7,597 bases of DNA from Gemmatimonadaceae bacterium (GCA_014379705.1 JACMLI010000371.1:1-7597); one strand, 5' to 3'; counted from the stretch's first letter, positions 1 to 5,961 are shown. The notes: generated from the sequence alone by a model not told the origin. Translations and numbers: made by a program.

Positions 1-405
1 CCCGAACGCGAGCTCGGCACGCCGGCAGAGCCGCTCCTCGCGCGCCCGGTCGCGCCCCTCGCGACGCACACCCATCCGGTCCACGCGCGCATGCATGCCC
101 TCGTGGATGATCGACGATGCCACCGGGGCCGCCGTGATGTCGCGCCGGTTGAGGAACGTCAGCTCCGTCATGCACGCCTGCTCGTCGGGAAAATACGCCC
201 CGCGACAGGCGAACCGGACCACCCAGATGTAGCGCAGGTCGCGTCGCAGGTGGCGCAACCGCCACGGCTGCACCGCCTCGATCAGCCCCAGCGCCTCGTC
301 GAGGCGCGCGATCACGTCAGCCGTCGCGATGTCGGCGCGGGAATTCTCCACGACCACATCGATGCCCCGCACCACGAACTGCTCGATGCCTTCGTCACCT
401 GTCAT
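1..405 (-). CDS. Putative HExxH zinc metallopeptidase-like protein (3' end beyond left edge)
   Basis: An uninterrupted minus-strand frame of 135 codons begins at ATG (405-403) and leaves the window without a stop. The start is supported by AGGAG six bases upstream. The most informative feature is H101-E102-G-M-H105, in the context SSIIHEGMHARVDRMG, which fits an HExxH zinc-binding and catalytic motif. It is followed by a charged segment with E123, E124 and E131, any of which could be a third zinc ligand as in gluzincins. Residues 60-65 (IWVVRF) and 85-88 (LTFL) look like beta strands; there is no signal peptide or membrane segment in the visible part, so a cytoplasmic protein is likely. The gene is divergent from asd, with a 114-base gap. 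The coding call is firm, because the reading is protein-like and has a good ribosome binding site. The peptidase function is inference from one motif; I do not recognise a named family. Confidence 0.72.
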   Translation of the reverse strand, partial: MTGDEGIEQFVVRGIDVVVENSRADIATADVIARLDEALGLIEAVQPWRLRHLRRDLRYIWVVRFACRGAYFPDEQACMTELTFLNRRDITAAPVASSIIHEGMHARVDRMGVRREGRDRAREERLCRRAELAFG

Positions 406-410
406 TCGCC

Positions 411-416
411 ACTCCT
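411..416 (-). promoter_or_regulatory. Ribosome binding site of the HExxH gene
   Basis: AGGAGT on the minus strand, with AGGAG ending six bases before the ATG at 405. It is the best Shine-Dalgarno match in the window and fixes the start of the left-edge gene. Confidence 0.65.
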
Positions 417-505
417 GCCTGGGTAAGCGACACCTGCAACTCCGTCGCCCCACTTGCCGCCGTCAACCCCATTCCGCGACGTTTCCTTCAACGACTCATC
501 ACGAC

Positions 506-510
506 GGGAG
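506..510 (+). promoter_or_regulatory. Ribosome binding site deciding the asd start
   Basis: GGGAG lies nine bases before the GTG at 520. The frame stays open upstream to a TTG at 454, but only the 520 start has both this site and the right protein N-terminus, so it decides between the two. Confidence 0.6.
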
Positions 511-519
511 AGCGAGCAC

Positions 520-1653
520 GTGGTTGTCACTGGACTCGTAGGCTGGCGCGGCATGGTTGGTTCCGTCCTCATGGACCGGATGCGCGCCGAAGGCGACTTC
601 GACCACATCGAGCCGCTCTTTTTCTCTACCTCCAATGCGGGGGGCGCCGCTCCCTCCGACGCGAAGAACGAGGAACTCCTCCACGACGCCTGGGACCTCG
701 ACGCCCTGCGTCGCTGCGAAGTCATCATCACCTGTCAGGGTGGCGACTACACCGCAAAGACCTTCCCCGCCCTCCGTACGATGGGATGGAAAGGGCATTG
801 GATCGACGCGGCGTCCACCCTCCGCATGGCCGATGACTCCGTCATCATCCTCGACCCGGTGAACCTGCCCGTGATCCAGGCCGCACTCGCCCGCGGCGGC
901 CGCGAGTGGATCGGCGGGAACTGCACCGTGAGCTGCATGCTCATGGGCGTCGGCGCGCTCTACAAGGCTGGCCTCGTCGAGTGGATGTCGACGCAGACCT
1001 ACCAGGCCGCCTCAGGTGCGGGCGCGCAGCACATGCGCGAGTTGCTCAACCAGTTCGGCGCCCTGCACGCCTCAGTGAAGGACCTGCTCGAGGACCCCCA
1101 GGGCGCCATCCTCGAGATCGATCGCCGCGTGCTCTCGCGCCAGCAGCAGATGGACGCCGTCGAGCAGGCCAACTTCGGCGTGCCACTCGGCGGGTCGCTC
1201 ATTCCCTGGATCGACCGCGACATGGGGAACGGCGTGAGTCGTGAGGAGTGGAAGGGCATGGCCGAGACCAATCGGATCCTCGGGCAGGGCGATGGCTTCG
1301 GAACGCCGGCAGTGCCCGTGGATGGCTTCTGCGTGCGCATTGGCGCGATGCGCTGCCACAGCCAGGCCCTCACTATCAAGCTGAAGCGGGATATCCCGCT
1401 CGCGGACGTCGAAGCCATGATCGCCGCCGACAACGCGTGGGTGAAGGTCGTGCCGAACGACAAGGAGTCGACGCTGCGAGAACTGACGCCGGTCGCCGTG
1501 ACCGGCACCCTCACGATCCCCGTCGGCCGCATCCGGAAAATGGCCATGGGCCCCGAGTACCTCGGCGCATTCACCGTCGGCGACCAGTTGCTGTGGGGCG
1601 CGGCAGAGCCTTTGCGTCGGATGCTGCGGATACTCGTGGGACGGGTGGACTAG
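520..1653 (+). CDS. asd: Aspartate-semialdehyde dehydrogenase
   Basis: Cytoplasmic enzyme that reduces L-4-aspartyl phosphate to L-aspartate 4-semialdehyde with NADPH, the branch point to lysine/diaminopimelate, threonine and methionine. From GTG at 520 it is 377 residues, against 367 in E. coli Asd, which it resembles along its whole length. The NADP-binding loop G8-WR-G11-MV-G14 opens the protein. The catalytic cysteine in GGNCTVS is residue 135, and the glutamine in TYQAASG is residue 162, both matching E. coli numbering. The substrate arginine and base histidine of CVRIGAMRCHSQA are R273 and H280, shifted six by a small insertion near GQGDGFGTPAVPVDG. The C-terminus GDQLLWGAAEPLRRMLR is conserved, followed by a short tail ending GRVD. 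The frame extends upstream to TTG at 454, but those 22 residues have no counterpart. The gene is convergent with the GGDEF-EAL gene, and its stop lies in a tandem repeat. Confidence 0.96.
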   Translation: MVVTGLVGWRGMVGSVLMDRMRAEGDFDHIEPLFFSTSNAGGAAPSDAKNEELLHDAWDLDALRRCEVIITCQGGDYTAKTFPALRTMGWKGHWIDAASTLRMADDSVIILDPVNLPVIQAALARGGREWIGGNCTVSCMLMGVGALYKAGLVEWMSTQTYQAASGAGAQHMRELLNQFGALHASVKDLLEDPQGAILEIDRRVLSRQQQMDAVEQANFGVPLGGSLIPWIDRDMGNGVSREEWKGMAETNRILGQGDGFGTPAVPVDGFCVRIGAMRCHSQALTIKLKRDIPLADVEAMIAADNAWVKVVPNDKESTLRELTPVAVTGTLTIPVGRIRKMAMGPEYLGAFTVGDQLLWGAAEPLRRMLRILVGRVD

Positions 1654-1670
1654 TGGACGGGTGGACTAGT
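1639..1670. repeat. Two perfect, abutting 16-bp tandem repeat copies across the asd stop codon
   Basis: GGACGGGTGGACTAGT occurs at 1639-1654 and again, directly adjoining, at 1655-1670. The first copy encodes the last residues of Asd (GRVD) and its TAG stop; the second is non-coding for asd but contains the stop codon of the convergent GGDEF-EAL gene on the other strand. It looks like a recent slippage or duplication event at the junction of two convergent genes. Confidence 0.9.
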
Positions 1671-1674
1671 CCAC
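1661..1674. terminator. 14-bp palindrome between convergent genes, possible bidirectional terminator
   Basis: GTGGACTAGTCCAC is a perfect palindrome. Read from the minus strand it supplies GTG GAC TAG, the last two residues and stop of the GGDEF-EAL protein; the same letters in the first repeat copy end Asd. The arm GTCCAC (1669-1674) can also pair with GTGGAC in the first copy (1645-1650), giving a hairpin with an 18-base loop. A terminator role is inferred from position between converging genes; there is no clear T tract on either side. Confidence 0.4.
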
Positions 1675-4047
1675 TCCTCCGCCCACAACCTCCGCGTCCT
1701 GCTCCGCCGCCTCCGGCATCTCGCCTGTGAGCAGCAACGACGTCATGTGCTTGGCCGAGATCGGCTTGCCGAAAAGCCAACCCTGGCCGAAGTCGCACCC
1801 GAGGGCACGCAGCCGCTCGTGCTGTCCTTCGTGCTCCACGCCCTCGGCGATCGTGCGCAGCGTCAGGAGGTCGCCGAGCGCGATGATCGTGCGGGCGAGC
1901 GCGTCCTCGTTAGGTCCGCGCGTCAGGCCATGGGTGAACGACCGGTCGATCTTGAGGATGTCCACGGGGAACTGCTGCAGGTACGAGAGCGACGAGTACC
2001 CCGTCCCGAAGTCGTCGATCGCGAGCCGCACGCCGATCCCCTTGAGTTCGCGCAGGCGCTCGAGCATCCCCCGGCCGTTCTCCATGATCACCGTTTCCGT
2101 GATCTCGAGGATCAGGTTCGACGGTTCGAGACCGCTGCGTTCCAGCGCCCCGCGCACGTCGTCCGAAAGTCCCGGCGACTGCAGCTGCTTGCCCGAGAGG
2201 TTGACCGTGATGGAGAGCGGACGCGAAGCGCGGCCCGGGAGGCGATTCCACCCGGCTGCCTGACGACACGCCTCGTCGAGCACCAAGCGCCCGATCACGA
2301 GGATCAACCCCGTCTCTTCCGCCACCGGAATGAACGCGGAGGGCGGAATCATGCCCTTCAGCGGGTGCTTCCACCGGGCCAGCGCTTCCATGCCGGTGAC
2401 TTCCTTCGTGCTCAGGTCCACGATGGGCTGGTAGGCGACCCAGAAGTCGCGCCCCTCGAGGGCCGTGCGCAGGTCCGTCTCGAGCATCACGCGATCGACG
2501 AGCGCGGTATGCATCGACGGGTCGAAGAACACGTAGTGCCCGCGCGAGCCGGCCTTCGCCGCGTACATCGCGACGTCGGCATTCCGCATCAGGTCATCGA
2601 CGGTCGCCGTGTCGTCGGCGCGCGCGATGCCGATGCTCGACGAGACGCGCACGGTGTTCCCAGAATCGAGTTCGACCGGGGAACGCAGGGCGAGCGTGAT
2701 GCGCTCGGCGACGATGCTCGCGTCCGCTTCGTTGCGCACGTTCTCGAGCAGCACCGCGAACTCGTCGCCACCGAGCCGGGCGACCGTGTCGCAACCGCGG
2801 GTGGCATTGAGCAGGCGGTTGGCGACGACCTGGAGCAGGCAGTCCCCTGCCCCGTGCCCCAGCGTGTCGTTGATGGTCTTGAAGTTGTCGAGGTCGAGGA
2901 ACAGCACCGCGACCGTGGAACGGTCCCGCTGCGCCCGCGAGAGCGCATGTTCGGCGCGGTCGCGGAAGAGCGAGCGGTTGGCGAGGTTCGTGAGCCCGTC
3001 ATAGAAGGCCTGCTGCAGCAACTTGGCCTCGAGCGCCTTCCGGTCGGTCACGTCCTCGACGATGGCGATGAGCCGGACGTCGCGTGCGCCCTGCGCCTGT
3101 GAGACCGTGACTGAGCCCCAGACTTCGCTGCCGTCACGTCGCGCGAACAGCAACTCGCCGGTGGTGCTCTGCTCCTCACCCTCGACGATGTCGCGAATGA
3201 GCTTCTCTCCCGTGGCGTGATGGTCCTGGGCGGTGAAGTCGGCGATGCATCGGCCGATCAGCTGCATGTTCGAGGCGCCGAGGATCGTGGTCATCGCACC
3301 ATTCGCCTCGAGGACTGCGCCGCTCTCGTTGAGCAGGGCCACGCCCACCGCGGAGTGCTCGAAGACGGCCCGGAAGCGCGCCTCGAAGTTGCGACGCAGC
3401 GAGACGGCCTGGCGAAGGGTGCGTTCGTTCCACTCCGTCGCATAGGCCGCCACGATGCCTGCGGCCAGGAGCAGGAGCGTCTTCGCCCCTTCGTCAAGCA
3501 CCGACGTTCCGCTGGACATCACGGACGCCGTCGGGTCGTCGAGCAGGGCGAGGCGGCCGGTGGCCGTGAAGAACGTCACGAGGGCCACGTATTGCGCCGT
3601 CGCCGTGAGTGCGGTGATGAGTGCCAGGCGCGGGGATCCCGTAAAGGGCCGCGCGGCGAGGATCACGAAGTACGCGCTGAGGATCGGCGACTTCACCGCG
3701 AAGTTCGGGTCGCCAAACATGCCGTAGCAGATCGCGATCAGCGAGACCGCGGTGACGTCGAGCAGCGCATTGACGGTAGACAGCGCCCGGGACGTCGTCC
3801 CACGGGCGTGCACCAGGAAATGCTGCGCCACCGCCCACGCCAGCATCGGGGCCAGGGTGAGCGTGTTGACGAGGTTGAGGCGCGCATCCAGATGGGGCGC
3901 GTACGCCGTCGCCGCAATCGCAAGCGCGCCAAGCACCGCGATGCGCACTCCATTGACGAACCGCTCCGCCAACGCGAACTGCGCACGGAGCACCTGCGAG
4001 GTGCTCTCGTCGAACTCGTGGAGACTGACCGCGTGAGGAGTATGCAC
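1666..4047 (-). CDS. Membrane-anchored PAS-GGDEF-EAL cyclic-di-GMP synthase/phosphodiesterase
   Basis: A 793-residue inner-membrane protein able in principle both to make cyclic-di-GMP from two GTP and to hydrolyse it to pGpG. Six hydrophobic segments lie near 33-52, 58-80, 90-110, 117-134, 139-163 and 186-204, then a short charged helix and a PAS domain (about 222-335, ending IAIVEDVTDRK). GGDEF covers about 340-510, with DLDNFK (385-390), an RxxD inhibitory site R417-GC-D420 exactly five residues before GGDEF (426-430), and SIGIA. EAL covers about 520-775, with EALARW (E554), N616, E648 and E651 in EITE, D678-D679 in DDFGTGYSSL, K699, E735/E738 in EGVE, and Q755. No catalytic residue appears lost, so either or both activities may operate, switched by the membrane and PAS parts. 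The start is GTG at 4047, with a stop in frame just upstream and no good ribosome binding site; GTG at codon 19 is an alternative. The membrane domain is MASE-like in shape, but I cannot name its family. Confidence 0.95.
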   Translation of the reverse strand: MHTPHAVSLHEFDESTSQVLRAQFALAERFVNGVRIAVLGALAIAATAYAPHLDARLNLVNTLTLAPMLAWAVAQHFLVHARGTTSRALSTVNALLDVTAVSLIAICYGMFGDPNFAVKSPILSAYFVILAARPFTGSPRLALITALTATAQYVALVTFFTATGRLALLDDPTASVMSSGTSVLDEGAKTLLLLAAGIVAAYATEWNERTLRQAVSLRRNFEARFRAVFEHSAVGVALLNESGAVLEANGAMTTILGASNMQLIGRCIADFTAQDHHATGEKLIRDIVEGEEQSTTGELLFARRDGSEVWGSVTVSQAQGARDVRLIAIVEDVTDRKALEAKLLQQAFYDGLTNLANRSLFRDRAEHALSRAQRDRSTVAVLFLDLDNFKTINDTLGHGAGDCLLQVVANRLLNATRGCDTVARLGGDEFAVLLENVRNEADASIVAERITLALRSPVELDSGNTVRVSSSIGIARADDTATVDDLMRNADVAMYAAKAGSRGHYVFFDPSMHTALVDRVMLETDLRTALEGRDFWVAYQPIVDLSTKEVTGMEALARWKHPLKGMIPPSAFIPVAEETGLILVIGRLVLDEACRQAAGWNRLPGRASRPLSITVNLSGKQLQSPGLSDDVRGALERSGLEPSNLILEITETVIMENGRGMLERLRELKGIGVRLAIDDFGTGYSSLSYLQQFPVDILKIDRSFTHGLTRGPNEDALARTIIALGDLLTLRTIAEGVEHEGQHERLRALGCDFGQGWLFGKPISAKHMTSLLLTGEMPEAAEQDAEVVGGGVD

Positions 4048-4065
4048 GTATGGTTGGCATGGGCG

Positions 4066-4081
4066 CCCTGATCATTCAGGG
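4066..4081. promoter_or_regulatory. Inverted repeat just upstream of the GGDEF-EAL start
   Basis: CCCTGA (4066-4071) and TCAGGG (4076-4081) are separated by TCAT, 18 bases upstream of the GTG start at 4047. A second palindrome, GGGATCCC (4079-4086), overlaps its outer arm, so the two would compete as hairpins. It could be an operator or an RNA hairpin in the leader. No matching -35/-10 pair was clear nearby, so the role is open. Confidence 0.35.
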
Positions 4082-4142
4082 ATCCCGTCTGCCTAGCTGA
4101 CTGTCGAGGCCGGAGGCCCGTCACCGGAAGGAAATTCCTAGT

Positions 4143-4166
4143 GGGGGGGGCTGGGAGGGGCGCGGG
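4143..4166 (+). other. G-rich tract fitting the G-quadruplex pattern
   Basis: Runs of eight, three, four and three G on the plus strand are separated by CT, A and CGC, which satisfies four runs of at least three G with loops of one to seven bases. It lies about 100 bases upstream of the GGDEF-EAL start, on its non-transcribed side as C-rich coding-strand DNA. Function is unknown. Confidence 0.4.
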
Positions 4167-4210
4167 CTGGTGCCGGGCCTATCGCCAAAGCAGGGGGCTT
4201 CGCTCCGTGC

Positions 4211-4237
4211 TCTGCTTATTGCCCCTCCAGGGCTCGA
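4211..4237. repeat. 27-bp direct repeat, copy 1: duplicated tail of tRNA-Gln and its 3' flank
   Basis: Identical to 4310-4336, 99 bases away. In the intact copy this stretch is the 3' strand of the T arm and acceptor stem of tRNA-Gln plus nine bases of 3' flank. Here it forms the 3' part of the tRNA-like remnant at 4220-4281. Confidence 0.9.
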
Positions 4238-4281
4238 TCCGCAGCGAGCCTCGGCGAGCGAAGGACGAGTCTGAAGGGGCA
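4220..4281 (-). pseudogene. Decayed tRNA-Gln copy (tRNA-like remnant)
   Basis: On the minus strand this 62-base element begins TGCCCCTT and ends CCCTGGAGGGGCA, the same acceptor ends as the real tRNA-Gln next door, so a seven-pair acceptor stem can form. The 3' side of the T arm is kept, but the matching 5' side of the T stem (CCAGG) is missing, and no anticodon arm or D arm can be drawn. The middle is instead rich in short CTCG/CGAG units. It lies directly downstream of tRNA-Gln in the same orientation. The best reading is a tandem tRNA duplication whose inner part decayed or was replaced. An integration scar or a tRNA-like small RNA is a less likely alternative. Confidence 0.5.
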
Positions 4282-4288
4282 AGACGCA

Positions 4289-4312
4289 AGAAGCCGCCTT
4301 TCGGCGGCTTCT
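4289..4312 (-). terminator. Intrinsic terminator of tRNA-Gln
   Basis: A ten-pair perfect stem with a four-base loop (AGAAGCCGCC, GAAA, GGCGGCTTCT on the minus strand) starts seven bases after the tRNA 3' end. It is followed by TGCGTCTT, a weak T tract. Position and strength fit termination of the tRNA-Gln transcript before the decayed copy. Confidence 0.65.
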
Positions 4313-4336
4313 GCTTATTGCCCCTCCAGGGCTCGA
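4310..4336. repeat. 27-bp direct repeat, copy 2: within tRNA-Gln and its 3' flank
   Basis: The source copy of the repeat at 4211-4237. Positions 4319-4336 are the 3' end of the functional tRNA; 4310-4318 are its immediate flank and the edge of the terminator stem. Confidence 0.9.
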
Positions 4337-4390
4337 ACCTGGACTCTTCTGATCCAGAGTCAGACGTGTTGCCAGTTACACCAAGGGGCA
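4319..4390 (-). tRNA. tRNA-Gln(CTG)
   Basis: Folds as a complete 72-base cloverleaf on the minus strand: acceptor TGCCCCT with AGGGGCA, D stem GTGT/ACAC, anticodon stem TCTGA/TCAGA around loop CTCTGGA with anticodon CTG, five-base variable loop, and T stem CCAGG/CCTGG around TTCGAGC. It reads the codon CAG. The CCA end is not encoded (the next bases are ATAAG), so it must be added by nucleotidyltransferase. A terminator follows directly. Confidence 0.95.
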
Positions 4391-4428
4391 TCGATCCCCG
4401 AACTTTCCTTCGTGTTCAGGCGTAGCAG

Positions 4429-4458
4429 AAGATACCCGGGGCTTTCTGCTCAGGGCAA
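4429..4458 (-). promoter_or_regulatory. Possible promoter of tRNA-Gln
   Basis: On the minus strand TTGCCC (4458-4453) and TATCTT (4434-4429) are spaced by 18 bases, each matching four of six sigma-70 consensus positions. The -10 box lies 38 bases before the tRNA, implying a leader of about 30 bases. It overlaps the possible upstream part of the opposite lipoprotein gene. Weak prediction. Confidence 0.3.
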
Positions 4459-4504
4459 CCCCTCAGCAAGCGTCGGGCGCACGCATGGCCCGCTCCGTAT
4501 ACCC

Positions 4505-5797
4505 TTGTCCTTCCATCGCTTACGCGCTTGGCGCGCCGGCTTTGCCGTGGCCGTCACGCTCACTTCGATCGGCGCTTGCCGCAACGCCGTCCCCTCCTGG
4601 GGACCGGGCGTCGCCGAGGCGAAGCGAAATGCGGACAATGCGTTCGCCGGCTTTGCGATGCGGTTCACGAACGTACAGCGCGATGCCAAGTTCGCCGCCG
4701 CGCGCCCCCTCATGGGCCAGTACGCGCTCACCCCCTCGCGCCTCTACCGCGACTCCAGCATCTGGACCGTCCACAACGCGCCCGACTCGTCGCAGGCGCT
4801 CTATCTCGACGCCTCGTACCAGAATGGTCGCTACCTCTTCTCCGCGAAGCCTGTCGCCCCGTATCCGCGGAAGCTCGGGGACGAACGGCACTACATGCGG
4901 CTCTCCAGGCTCGCCGATGACGACTACGAGTGGATCACCATCGTCGACCACGGCATCGGCCCCGTTCCCGCGGCCCGGGTCGGTGACGCGTTAGGCACCT
5001 TCGTGACCTCCTTCGAAGGTCGGACCGGACAAGACGTCGTCGCCGACATGCGCAGCACCTTCACGCGGACCGCGCGCCACATGGGACGCCTGCTGCGCAT
5101 CGACTCCCTGCGCACCACGGTGCTCGCGGACGGTTCCACCAGCCTCCAGCTCGCAATCGCCTGGCAACCGGACTCGATCCGGCGCACGAGCCCCGCCTTC
5201 GCGGCCTACGTGGACAAGTATGTCGTGCCCACGATCTGGCGCCTGCAGCTCATCGACCGCGCCGGTGTGCGCTACATGGACGCCGTGGGCACGCCGGGAC
5301 GCATCGCGATCACGGCGCGCGCGCGGGAGGGACGCCTTGTGGCACTCGCCGGGCCGCCCCGACCGATGCCCGACACCCTCACGCTCCACGTGAACGCCCT
5401 GGCGAAGTTCAAGATCTTTCGCGTCGGCTTCGAAAGCCTGGTGGGGGACTTCACCATCGAGCGTGGCGAACGCGAGCGCGGCTTCATGATGCGCTTCCAG
5501 AAGGAGCCGGAGTGGCACTTTCCCCTCGCAATGCGCCACCTGATCAAGTCACCGCTGCGCCGCCCGTTCGAGGGGCGCGGGACGGAACTCCGGCTCAGCG
5601 TGAGGGACGACCTCGGAAGCCAGACCATGAGCCTGCGGCACATCCGCACGGTCGTGAACGAGAGCGCGATCATGCGCTGGCTGGGGAGCCTTGGCGCGTC
5701 GGCGTTCGGCGATTTCGAGGGAGCGTCCGAGCGCGAGGAGAACCGCTTCATCGCCGGCATGTTCGAGGCCCTGCGGAAGGACATCGCGGAGTTCTAG
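4505..5797 (+). CDS. Lipoprotein of unrecognised family
   Basis: From TTG at 4505 the product is 430 residues and begins with a lipoprotein signal: basic H4, R5, R7, R10, hydrophobic AGFAVAVTLTSIG, then lipobox I-G-A-C with C25, so the mature protein should be lipid-anchored outside the inner membrane. The frame is open upstream to GTG at 4412, but that would add 31 polar residues before the signal and begin only 22 bases from tRNA-Gln, so 4505 is preferred despite lacking a ribosome binding site. The mature part has no further membrane segment. It alternates beta-like stretches (ALYLDASYQNGRYLFSAKP, SLQLAIAWQP, TLTLHVNALAKF) with a late segment VGDFTIERGERERGF and an acidic helical end (FIAGMFEALRKDIAEF). 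I recognise no family or catalytic motif and assign no function. Base use is like its neighbours. It faces away from tRNA-Gln and converges on tRNA-Ala. Confidence 0.85.
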   Translation: MSFHRLRAWRAGFAVAVTLTSIGACRNAVPSWGPGVAEAKRNADNAFAGFAMRFTNVQRDAKFAAARPLMGQYALTPSRLYRDSSIWTVHNAPDSSQALYLDASYQNGRYLFSAKPVAPYPRKLGDERHYMRLSRLADDDYEWITIVDHGIGPVPAARVGDALGTFVTSFEGRTGQDVVADMRSTFTRTARHMGRLLRIDSLRTTVLADGSTSLQLAIAWQPDSIRRTSPAFAAYVDKYVVPTIWRLQLIDRAGVRYMDAVGTPGRIAITARAREGRLVALAGPPRPMPDTLTLHVNALAKFKIFRVGFESLVGDFTIERGERERGFMMRFQKEPEWHFPLAMRHLIKSPLRRPFEGRGTELRLSVRDDLGSQTMSLRHIRTVVNESAIMRWLGSLGASAFGDFEGASEREENRFIAGMFEALRKDIAEF

Positions 5798-5820
5798 TCG
5801 AAAAGGACCCCTGAACGCTC

Positions 5821-5848
5821 AAACGGCCGCCCCAAGGGACGACCGTTT
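5821..5848 (-). terminator. Hairpin between the lipoprotein gene and tRNA-Ala
   Basis: Arms 5821-5833 and 5836-5848 enclose two bases. As minus-strand RNA all 13 positions can pair, two of them by G-U, and the tip can form a CUUG tetraloop; as plus-strand RNA the same two positions are C-A mismatches. This favours the minus strand, where it would stop transcripts from tRNA-Ala about 110 bases after the tRNA. It may also act on the lipoprotein transcript, whose stop codon is 23 bases away. Flanking A and T runs are only three long. Confidence 0.5.
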
Positions 5849-5961
5849 CATGCGGTGTGCGGGTCCGCGCCGGAAGTGCCAAGCGCGTCGTCATTGGAAC
5901 TCTGCGTCCTACCGAACGACGGCTGGCCAAACATCCAAAACAGCGAAACCGCAAACTTCTA

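Noticed and set aside
91..426. A 111-codon plus-strand open frame at the left edge
   Set aside because: It is opposite the HExxH frame, which has a better ribosome binding site and a protein-like sequence.
454..519. Upstream TTG start extending Asd by 22 residues
   Set aside because: The added residues have no counterpart in Asd, and starting at 520 puts the catalytic cysteine at 135 as in E. coli, with GGGAG nine bases ahead.
1747..3102. A 451-codon open frame on the plus strand opposite the GGDEF-EAL gene
   Set aside because: It is antisense to a gene with every catalytic motif in place, its product is low-complexity (R, E, V, H rich) with no motif, and such mirror frames are common in GC-rich DNA.
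3217..4071. A 284-codon plus-strand open frame across the membrane domain of the GGDEF-EAL gene
   Set aside because: Antisense shadow with arginine-rich, unstructured translation and no ribosome binding site.
4211..4336. Paired att sites of an integrative element at tRNA-Gln
   Set aside because: The repeats sit 99 bp apart with no integrase or cargo between them, and the inner element keeps the other acceptor strand too, which fits a tandem tRNA copy better.
4141..4425. A 94-codon plus-strand frame preceded by an AAGGA site
   Set aside because: It begins in the G tract and runs through the antisense of the decayed tRNA, the terminator and tRNA-Gln, so it cannot be a sensible gene.
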